Source: Panorpa germanica
Lineage: Eukaryota; Arthropoda; Insecta; Mecoptera; Panorpidae
Direction: 5' to 3'
NCBI GenBank assembly: GCA_963678705.1
Contig: OY783209.1
Location: 10,354,001-10,418,000, forward strand
Length of the DNA: 64,000 bases
Shown: positions 38,601 through 50,600 of the stretch, piece after piece
Layout: the number at the start of each line of letters is the position of its first letter
Numbering within the stretch: the first letter of the stretch is position 1
Position numbers and translations under genes: made by a program
Notes under the pieces: model-generated
Told to the model about the DNA's origin: nothing
The model's database searches: none
What the model saw: only the letters and a program-made list of their open reading frames with translations

Positions 38601-41600
38601 ATTACCACAGCACTGACCTATAATGTTCTAATGTTTTGTAGCTGTTGGTAGTCAAATAATCAAGTCAAATCAAAGAATAATAAGTTTTTATTTTATTTAA
38701 CCCTGCTAAGGCAGCCATAATAATGAAATTTTATTGTTCCTTGAAATAGCTGTGAATAATATTTGATATATAAATACATATAGCAGAGATTTATGAGCTG
38801 TAAGGTTGGCAGCGGTAATGATGTCACAGGCAGTTGGAATGTGGACAACGTTGAATCCCTTTAATAATTAAGGAGAAAAATTGTCTTTTTTAATTGTTAA
38901 TATCTCCTGAAATATAAGGAGTTATTAAAAAATAATTGAACATTTGAGGTTCTAGTAACCCTCTTTATCAGTATATAGTACACTTTTATAGAAATTAAGA
39001 CATAGGACACAAGTCCGTTACATATACTTTGAGGTACACTTGAAATAGTTAGACGACCCCTGCTCTATCCCTAAAATGATGCAAAGCTATTAACATCAAA
39101 GTCACAAGTCAACAGTTGCCATGAGAGAGGATTTGTTGAATATTATAACATTCCTCATAATCAAAATGGAATTCATTATATTTCTATATCTAAATATAAA
39201 CATGCATAATTCCCTTTTTCATAAAAGCGTCACGTATTTGCAAATAGTCTGATAAGCACAGACTACAAGCCCGGCACAAGTACCGCCCCGTGCTGCCATC
39301 TGTTGGCAAACACTCAGCAACACAATTGACATTGCTACAACAATGTGTTATTATTTGCCCTACCACTCTTAACCCCAACTGACTCTTTCTCTTCTTCTTT
39401 TTATACTCATAGCGTAACAACCTTAATACCCCACCCTCTCTAACCACTCAAACACCCACTAAACCGCCCGTCACGTGGAAGATTCATGTGAGGGAATGTC
39501 ACTCCGATTCAATGAATGTTAAAAGGTTATGGTAATGTTATCAAAAAAACAGGGCTGGTCTAATGGGGCTAGAAGAATCGTTCGAAAAATTTGCTTCTAA
39601 AATCTGTGATTCAAGCGACTTGTTTTTTTAGTATAAGGGCAATGGGAATCTCGCGCACTTGCAACAAGTTGGACTTAAGGTGAAACGATACTTGGCCATT
39701 TTCTCTACCGAAATATAGATGGCGATACTATACAGCAGGTTAAATATTAGCAAAAGAAACATGTTTTTTTATGTTTAAATCGTTTTATGTAAGTAACTAT
39801 AAATGCGAATCAAAATCTAAAGCTGCAATTAGTTAGATGAATAACGTATCTACATTTTAGCTTTCTTCCACTGACCTTTAATGAGTTGGAACCGCAAAAA
39901 TAAGTTTTGAAAATGAATATTGCTATATTAGCAGGAGAAAGAAAGAAGTAGCGAGGAGACAGTTAAACTTCAGTCCAGAAAAATAGAGGATTTTCGGAAA
40001 GGAGATAAGTACAAGAGGTAGATGACGGAGATAAAGACAATAATAACATAGTAAAGGTAGAGAGTCAAGAAGAAATAGTAAAGCAAGAGAGTCAAGAGGA
40101 AATAGTAAAGACAGAGCGTCTAGGCCTGTGATAGACATAAGTGGAGAAGTGAAAACGAAGAGAGAAGGCAGGAAGGATAGTGAAAAGATAATAGAGGATC
40201 TGTCGAGAGGAGACAAGAAAGGCAAGAGGTGGTAGATGAAAATACAGGCTATAAGAAGGAGAAGCAGGAAACGGTTTGCCGAGAGGAGACAAAGAAGACA
40301 AGAGGTAAGGAAACGGTGAGAATGAAGGAAGACTAGGGAAAATGAAGGAAGAGGGTCAAGAGAAGAAGAAGCAGAAAGCACTTTTGGAAATAGAAAGGTC
40401 TAGAATAGTTTAAGTTTAATATAAAGTTGAAGTTCTATGAAATGTATTAAGAATGTAGATTGTAAAGCCGAAAGGCGAACAATTAATAATAATAATAATA
40501 AGCCAATCCTGTTATGGGTGTTGTTATAACAAAAGCAATTTTGGTAGCCTTATTTTCTTCTTCCTTAAAGAAATACAGTTTTGGTACGTATTTATTTTTG
40601 TGCTTTAGTAAATTTAGAATAGAAACTGAGGATGTAATAACATAATGTTCAATTAATAATCTCTGTGGTATCGCTTTGATATCGAAACTAGATTGATTCT
40701 CAGTTCAGAAATAGATTGGTCTCTTTTTAAAAATAGAATGAAATAAGCTATAATTCAAATTACAAGAGTTCAGCGTTGACACTCATGATTAAAACAAGTT
40801 GTACCGTATAAATCTGTGATTGTTTCATAATGTGTACACGTCTCTTATAACAACTTTTAAGCATGAGTCACCACCGAACTCTCGTAATTTTAACTACACA
40901 GGTAGCAACAAACCATTAGCTCTAATTTTTATGAATATATAACAACTCGTAGCATGAAATTTACTTTTGAAGTCAGCTTGAAAATATATATTCATTTATA
41001 CAAATACATATTTCAGCTTTAAAAGCACGAAGCTCTGAACAAAGCCTTCATTGTGAGCTTTTCGGAGGGTCGAGTAGTACATTATAGAATTTGTAATACA
41101 CGCAGAACTTTTATGACATTAAAAGAATCTTGTAAAAGGACACATAATAACTGCTTTGCTATTCAAATATGAATAATCTTTTTATACAAAATAGAGGAAC
41201 AGCTTTGTACGTATTTGTTGGGTTTTTTACGCCGTACCTCACTCTGCCTAAATAGAAACAGAATCAAAAACAAACCGGTGAATTAAATATGCCGTTTGCT
41301 GCGTATGTTTGTACCCCGAGGGTTGTAATGTGAGCTATGCTAAAATAGGGATGGTTTATCGCGTTCCTAAAATTACGCAGTTTGTTCCATAGTCACTTAG
41401 GTTGACTTGTTGTTCTTTTTTAAACAGAAATAACAAATTGTGATACATTTAACGTGTTCTTTTTGTTGAATTACCGCCATTCATTTATCGGTTTTTTAAC
41501 TGAGATATTTTTATCATTGTAAAAATGAAATTAAATGCTCGATGAAATTTAATTAAAATTGAACATCCCTGATAGGTTTTTCTAAATAGTGAAATTTAGT

Positions 41601-44600
41601 TTATTGAATCATTCATTTGATTTATCGATTCGATAAATAGTGGTGGATACAGACAAGTGTATCAATAGCATGTTACTAAAAGAATGGTTCTACATCAATA
41701 CGACAGGGAATGTCTGCAATGTTAACTCAAAGAGGAATGGGTTTGTGTCCTCATTTTATAGTGGTCGATTTTTCAATTGTTGATTGAAATTGATGTTAAT
41801 AAATGTGTATTGGCGTGTCTATTTTATTAAATATCTAAATGTTGGCGGAGATATAGCAATTAAAAGTTTGAATTGTAGTTTTAGCGCTAGAAATGGTCTT
41901 CCATATTTGTATGGTGTGAAATGCATTTTAACGTCAGTTATTTGTTGAGTAGGTCAGTGCTGTGGTAATGTTTTGTAGCTGTTGGTAGTCAAAGTGAAGT
42001 CAAAGAATATTCATTGATATATTCATAATATTGAAATTTTATTGTTCCTTGAAATAACTGTAAATATTATTTGATATTTTGATATATAAATACATATAGC
42101 AGAGCATGCATTTGAAATGTGTACAACGTCGAATCCATTTAATAATTAAAGAGACAAAATGACTTTTTTAATTGTTAATATCTCTTAACATATAAGGAGT
42201 TATTAAAAAGTAATTGAACATTTGAGGTTCTAGTAACCCACTTTATCAATATATAGTACACTTTTATAGAAATTAAGACATAGGACACAAGCCCATTATA
42301 CGCAAAACTGTAATGTCAATGTAGTAGATGTTTTCAAAAATGGAAATAAATGGAAGGACCGTGTGGGGGTTGTTACTTTCTGGTACCAACTGGTTCTATG
42401 TTATTCTTCCTCTTAACTTGTCTCATTAACTCATTGTCGATACCACCATTGTATTCTTTTGTACTTTTGCCTATGGAATGTTTGTCTGTTATAATGATTC
42501 AGGTTTTTACAATGTTGATTATCGAATAATGATATTCTCAGTTATATGGTGAATATAATCACTGCTAATTATTGATTGTTTCGATTTTTATCGTTTTATT
42601 TTTTTGGAAAATAATCAACATCGTACTGACCAAAGTTGGAGTGATGGTTTTAAGTGGAATGCCGAAATCTAGTGATTTGATATAGTTTAATAAACGAACT
42701 GGTGTTTCAATCAGTAAAATTTTGCGAATGAAGATCCTTAAGCAACACTCAGACGTTGTTAAAATACAAAAGTTGATACGTAATTTAATTATTAATCATC
42801 AGTTTATATTCCAATATATATTAAGTACAAAAGAAAATATTTCTTACCATCACTGTCTTTTCAATAGATATTTTGTTCGATCTCTACCACCGACGGTACT
42901 TTCCAAGAAAAACAAAACTTTTTCTAAGCTAACATAACCTTATTAGTTTTGATACCTTTAAGCTAGTTTCTCCGATATAATTGGAGACATGTTCCTCCAT
43001 GATGTTTCTTATTTCTTTGTTTAACTTGTAACGACCTCATTAACAATTTATTGGTTGTCTAGCCTAGTCAATAAACTGTCAAATAGAATCATTGATTTTC
43101 CTCAGACATTAATAAGCTCTCTAATATTTATTTTATATTGTGTCACATAGTCGATCGGCGTACTTAATTAATAATGAATAAAAAATGAGTTCGACGTTGG
43201 TTATCGCTATCAGAATTCCCTGATCAGAACTAGTGGGTCTGCAGGGTATCGCAGTCGCAGGGTAGCACGGAGGACAGCCAGCCAACCAAGATAACAGAAA
43301 TGAATACTATATTTATACTCGTATACAGAACGCCAACAAGATTTCAATTATTTTCCATTCAATTTTAAAAACTCATTTCCCAAGTAGATTGATAAATGCC
43401 GCTAAATATATATATGGATTTTGTTCGAGTATGTTAGCTTATAAACTAATACAGATACAGTTTTATATAAAAGAATGGCACATCCATGAATTTCATTTAA
43501 ACCTGTTAAAAATGTACTAAATATCATTTATGTGTAATGTTTCTTTCTGTTTTATTATTTCAATGTATAATGTAATTATTTAGATAAGTTGAGCTTTAAT
43601 TTTATTAAACATATCGTAGAGCAATGTCACATATTTTGCAATAGACTTACTTGTTTAATTTACTTGTTTAATTTACTTCACGTTTCCCCTCCTTTTCCAT
43701 GTTTGATACTATACAGAGTATTCTCGCGCAACAACCCAAGTAGAAAAATTCATTACTATATATCTATTTAAATCTCGCGCCTCGCTCTTTAGAAATCCCA
43801 CTAGAATCACTGCGTCTTCTTTTAAAGTATTCATGTACCTTAGTTTATCATCATTAATATTTGTCGTCTTTGTGCTTGGTAACTTTTATAACACTTCCAA
43901 TATGAAATTTTATTTCTCGTCAATTATCATCGAAAATACTTACTTACAATTTATATAAATTATACAAAGCACAAGTGCCTCGCAATGGCTAAGGCCGCCC
44001 CTGATACTATAAATCCAATGCATTTCGTGCGAGATATGAGGACCTATGGATACTTACCTTAACAGTGAACACATACCTAACGAGCAGCAATTTTAAAGCG
44101 TTACATTTGCTAACACAACCTTATGTAATTATTTAATAAATATAAAAAAGGTAACGTCCCTCTTTCCCTCATAACCCTCTTCTGATTTCAACTGTTTTCT
44201 GCTTTTGACATAAACATTATCTGGAAATACATCCCTATCCCTAATGCAATTAACAATAATAAGGGTTCAGTTCAGGGTTCTATTTATACGGCTTCTTTTT
44301 GACCTATCATCATTCTGTCTGTTGCGTTTTAGACGTTGGTTTAAAACCAGCTTTGAAAAATTTTAATGGAAATTATCACAAGCCTACCACGTGATATCAA
44401 ACTTTAAAGGGTTCCATTCGAGCAAACGGTCAAATGGTTTAAGGGAGTTGTTTATGAAACTGTTGTTAGAAAGAGACCATCGGAGACCATCAGTGTATCT
44501 GTAAAAGTGTCTCCTGGTAAATGTTTCCTGGTTTAGATTTTCCTTAGCAAAATTTCGGACTAACTGTCTCTATCTTTAGTTTCTGAACGTAGACGGTTTA

Positions 44601-47600
44601 GTTACGACTTTTGGGTAAACATAGACGATACCCAGTAAACATTTTGGAGTAAATTCTACTTAATTTCTATTACATATCATGAGTTTTTTGTCTGGAACGT
44701 GTTCGTTTTCTATTCAGTCGTTCATAGGAAAGGCCTTTTATGACCTACAGACATTGCAACGACGGTTCACTGCTGAATTAAAAGCGACTCCGGTTTATGA
44801 TTTATGACCGGAGTTATAAACTTGACACAGTTGAAGGCCTGTTGTCTTCGTCAGGGATGGCAGGGGTATAAAACTTAATGGAATTCTACTTTTTAGAGTC
44901 TTCAAAATATAAATATTTAAATGAAGAAATAAATAGATGTAATGTTTAGTACGGATCGTGATTTTTTTAATGAATATTATTCATCTTCAACAATACTCGT
45001 TATATTAGTTGTTTTGATGATTCAAAAATCCACGATCGGCAGGTCTGCGTTAGGTTTAAAACCTCTGTCTTAGCATCGTTGCTTAGAGAATTCGTTTAAA
45101 CATATTATATTCGGAGATTGAGGGAGACAGCGTGTACCTATTACCATTAAAGAAATATTTGTTGAAAAAGGATAGCATATACTTCAAACATACTGTACTG
45201 AACGAAATACTATACAAGTATACAAGTGTAACGGTGAAAAATATATTTTACTTGTCTAACTGCATCTCGTTTCTCTCTCACTTTGGAATGAAAATGAAAT
45301 AAAAAATATATATCCTAGTGTGAAAGAAACAACTGCTACTTAATTAATGATGTTGGAAAAAGAAAGAATATTATTATGAAAAAACTCTAACAACTAACAC
45401 CAAATCTGTGACAGGTAGAGAACTTGTAAAGCGTTAGAATTGAATTGTACGAGTCCACTTCACCAAATTGTTTACTGGGTACATGAATTTGAATTTTATT
45501 AATTATATCGAAAGAAGTTGCGACGATGAATTGTTTGCCTTTACCAAGACGTTGAACTCAAACGAAACAAGTATTTATCAACTTAAATTAAAATGCGACT
45601 AAGCTATCAGAGGTGGAAGCCATTTTCTACCAAGACCTTTTAAAGCTTCTCATGCCGACCCTTTATTATACTTCTAAATTATCTTTTAATTAACTGGCGT
45701 CTTAATTTAGATTGTAATTTACCCAATCTTTGATTCTTCGCATATTCTACAATGAAGATACTTCTTACAGACCCTCCATCCCTCCAACCAACGTTCACCG
45801 CCTACTGCCTGTCAGAAATGACTGATGTATCTATCAGATGGTGGTTTCCGTAGAAAAAAGCTTTTCACAATTTTCTGTATATCCTTTTAGAGTTTGAATA
45901 AAAGCTAGGAAACCTAAAAAAGGAAAGTTTTTAGCAGGGAGTGATTAATTTCCGAATAAACAGACTCTGAGTTGGTCCCAAGTGATGTTGTAGAAATTTT
46001 ACTTTCTAGACTTTATCCGTGCGTTTTGTAAAGAAATTATAAAGGAGTATTATATTAAACCACTACGCCTTGCCGATAATAATTAATTAGACTAATTTAG
46101 CGAGTAATTTATTAAAATATAAGAAATTTAGAAAGGTGTTCCAGAAGGAATCGCACGAAGAACATGGTGGAGAGAATAAAATCGATGCCAGCGTACGCCG
46201 TGGATAAATCGGACATTAAAGGAGGCTCTTTTGACGTTATAGGAATACATTTAAATGTGATTTTATTGTTAAATATTTTAAAATTGTCTTCTTTGCCCTT
46301 TCTTGCGTCGTTTTCTTCAACCCTTTCAGTTTCTCTGTGTCATCTTCTGCCATGAATATCCTCGCTAATTATTCCTTTGGTCTTCCTCTGTTTTCTTTCT
46401 TTCAGTTACTCACACACTCTCTTTCCTCCTTCTCCTCGTTGTCTTCTTTCCCACTCATTTCTACTACAATGATGATAAGAGAAATAAATTTATGTTCGAT
46501 AGTTAAACAACTGAAAAACTAAGTGCATTTAAAAAATAGCTAATCCAAGTTTAAAATTAGGTTACGCTAGTAAGGATTCCAAACCTTGGTGCATTAGAAT
46601 ATTGTGAGTAGTATTAAAACTATAAATTATAGAAATGTCAAGGAGATATACTATATATTCCAGCTCGTTAAAACTATTACAACATTCAAAACATCCAGCT
46701 CTAGCGACATTATATCATTCCAATTGTCCATTGTACAACTATGGTACTTTATCTCCATCACTACTACGTCATGCTCACCCTCTTCTCCAGCACCACTTCA
46801 CCACCTTCTTTGTCTATAGTCGCTGCATGTTTCAGAACGAGTGTGCTTGCAACAATTATTCCGCTAATTAGTTACGTAAAAAGAACAAAAGAGCTCAGGT
46901 ACTTTGTGAAGAGTTCATTAAACAACCAACTAAAATCGATAGACTTGTATATACGTCGCTGTAATCTAACTACAATATAAAACAAAGTTACAAAGTTTGC
47001 TTTTGTTTTTAGTCGGTCAAATTGAACAGCGTCACGCAGAATAATGACATTTTCACTGGATGTAGTGGCTTTCATTACAATAGCGATATAAATTGTTTCT
47101 GCACTAGATATTAGATGGTCTGAGAAATATCAGTATTTGAAATTTGGGTATTTATTCGATATAGCTACACCTTTTGTTTTGAATCTTATTAAAAAACTAC
47201 TGCATTTTTGTGTGTTTTTGTATGCATTTGTTGCATACTCAAAACATGTACAAATCTTACGCAATATCGTTATATCATTTTTTATTTAGGAAAAAACAAT
47301 ATTAAAGCTTAAAGTTAAAATTTCAAATTTGAGGTTAGAAATAATATAACATGACATTGACATTATATAATAATAATATGACATTGTTCCATATATAAAT
47401 GAAAATGGCGTCATATTTCACATTTATTGGTCAACTTTAAGCATAAATACTGTCTATTTTTTAATGAAAAATGGCATAAGGTATATTACGTCTGATTTGT
47501 ACATGTTTTCACTATAATAAAAGCATCATAAAATATACGAAAGTGCAATAGTTTTTTTATAAGATTCAAAACAAAGGGTGTAGCTATATCGAATAATTAC

Positions 47601-50600
47601 CGATATTTGTATAGAGAAAGAAATGGCGGCTACGATGCAGTAAACTAGAAATACGAGTATGTTTTACGAATTACGAATCAATCTATTATTACTAGTCTCA
47701 CAGTTTTGCAATGAAATTGAAAGCATTCGTTCGGAAATTTACATATCTTTAACACATGCCATTGCTCTATTGACACCTACTCATTAAAATGCAGAAGAAA
47801 ACAAATACGTACCTCGCACGTATTCAAAATGGCGTCCAGGAAATCTGTCAAACAAACCCTGCACGACTTTATTTATGTTTTCAGGGTAGAGCTTCTTATC
47901 TTACATACATATTAATAGACACAGATCAACGGGTTTGAATAGGGAAGATAAAGAATGGAGGGAGTGCTTAAGGGGTCTAATCTGTTCAATGATTTCTTAT
48001 TTACTAGCGGAGGAATTGAAATTGATGTTTAGACATTTTAAGATAATTAGATTCTGTTCTGTTTTTTTTGAGGTTAAAATACTTTGGAAATAGAAGAAAT
48101 TAATCAACTTCTTCAATCAAATAACGTTTTATTATAGGTTATTTAAAGCTATTATTTATTTATATTCTACAGAAAACTGTATAACAAATCTATCTGTTTA
48201 CTTTCTATTTTTCTTATCCGCAATTCTTTGCTTTTAAACCATAAAAATGAAACTGACGTATCCTCTAAGGTTTTTGAGATAGTTGTTTACTTCTTTGTAA
48301 ATAAGTAAAAAAGGTCGTCCTCAGTGGAATTAAAAAAAAATACTTCAAAAGAGTTGCTTTGATGAAAGACGTATTCCTACAAAACGAAATAAATAAGGAA
48401 GAGGCTTGCTTGATAGTTATCTGTACCGAAAAGTGCTCCTGGGATGTTATGCCGGCTTACACGAGATGTCACGGCATGATAAGTTGCAGAGAGATGTCAC
48501 CTACACTAGCCCAATTAACTGATGTTGATAAACTTGGCTCACATAACCTCAAATGTCTCTTAATAACTCCTTATATTTTAGGAAAGGTAACCTAAAAGCG
48601 TGACAAGTGACGTCACATCAAATCTATAATTCGAATTCATAAAAATTAAAAAAAAAACGTCAGATGACGTCGCAACATGAAATTAAACCCTTTAACTTTC
48701 GTTGTTTACTTTACTTCACGTTTCCCCTTCTTTTCCATGTTTGATACTATACAGAGGCGGCCTTAGGGGGTGGTAACCAGTAGAAACCCAAGTAGAAAAA
48801 TTCATTACTATATATCAATTTAAATCTCGCGCCTCGCTCTTTAGAAATTCCACTAGAATCACTGCGTCTTCTTTTAAGGTATTCATGTACCTTAGTTTAT
48901 CATCATTATTATTTGTCACCTTTGTGCTTGTTAACTTTTATAAAACTTCCAATATGAAATGAGGAGGCTTGCTTGATAGTTATCTGTAACAAAAAGGGCT
49001 CCTGGGATGTTATGCGTTGCAGAGAGATGTCACCTACACTAGCCCAATTAACTGATATTGATAAAGTTCGCTACCATAACCTCAAATGTTTCTTAATAAC
49101 TCCTTATATGTTAGGAGATATTAACAATTAAAAAAGTCATCTTGACAATAGTTTTTTGACAAGAAACCTTTCTTTTGCAATTTGCAAGGACCCCTAAAAA
49201 GTTATTCGTACTTATAAGTAATGTGCGGCCCTGGGTAAAGTTATACATATATTTTAACAGTCCTAAAAAAAGTAAAGCATAAGCTTTAGTAGAATTAATG
49301 AACTAAATCAAGTTGGAGGAATTATATTAAATCTTTTATAGAAATATATGAGTAAGATTAATGGGCAAACTTAACAACTAAAAAGAGCAAATAATGAAAC
49401 AACGAGCTCTAAAAGTGAAATATAAAGTTATGTTTTTAACTTGTTTCTTATTTTTTCAGGATGAGGACGTCTCGCAGCTGCAGAAACTGAAGGCGGAAGG
49501 TAAGCTAAGTTATTGAATTCTATAAGATTAGAAAACACAAAGTATTTTTGGAGAAGACGCCATCGTGTTACATATTAAGGGCCAATTAGTCAATAATCGG
49601 CTAAAATATTGTTATATCATTAACCTATATATTTTAGATTTGTCAAAGACCGATCTTAGTTAACTAAAGAAAAATTTAACTGAGCTATTTTGTCAAGTTT
49701 AAGTTCAAAGATATTTATTAATCAAATGTTATTACAATATATCCTACTGTCTTCATCGTCTTTGCTATGGTGGAATTTTGTTTTTTTCATTTTATTAAAT
49801 ATCTAAATATTGACGAAGATACAGTAATTAAGAATTTGAATTGTAGTTTTGGTGGCACAAATGTCGGCCATATTTATGACGTAATATGTCGAACCATTAA
49901 GCGATAGGTCAGTTATTCGTTATATGTATAAGAGTTCTGTGTTAACCATGCAATCTACATTTATATTGAATTGTTACAGTTTAATTGTTAATCTCCTAAA
50001 ATATAGTAAGCTATTAACAGTCCTTTAGACGCTTTGTTGGGCTAAAACTGCACTGCGTTTATATGATTCAATGTATAACAGTGCATTCCCAGTAAACAAT
50101 TTGGTGAAGTGCCCTATTTAGTGACGTTCGAGTCACTCGTACAATTCAATTCTAACGCTTTACAAGTTCTCTACCTGTCACAGATTTTGTGTTAGTTGTT
50201 AGAATTTTTTCATAATAATATTCTTTCTTTTTCCAACATCATTCATTAAGTAGCAGTTGTATCTTTCACACTAGGATATATTTTTTTTAGTTCATTTTTA
50301 TTCCAAAGTGAGAGAGAAACGAGATGCGGTTAGATAAGTAAAATATATTTTTCACCGTTACACTTGTATACTTGTATAGTATTTCGTTCAGTACAGTATG
50401 TTTAAAGTATATGCTATCCTTTTCCAACAAATATTTCTTTAATGGTAATAGGCACACGCTGTCTCCCTCAATCCCCTAATATAATGTGTTTAAACAAATA
50501 CTCTAAGCAGCAATGCTAAGACAGAGGTTTTAAACCTAACGCAGACCTGCCGATCGTGGATTTTTGAATCACCAAATCAATGTAAAAAACTAATATAACG

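Noticed and set aside
39923-40381. 152-codon minus-strand hydrophobic frame, similar to one at 23347-23700
   Set aside because: It is the pyrimidine-rich complement of repeat E; the Leu/Ser/Phe-rich translation reflects composition, not a membrane protein.
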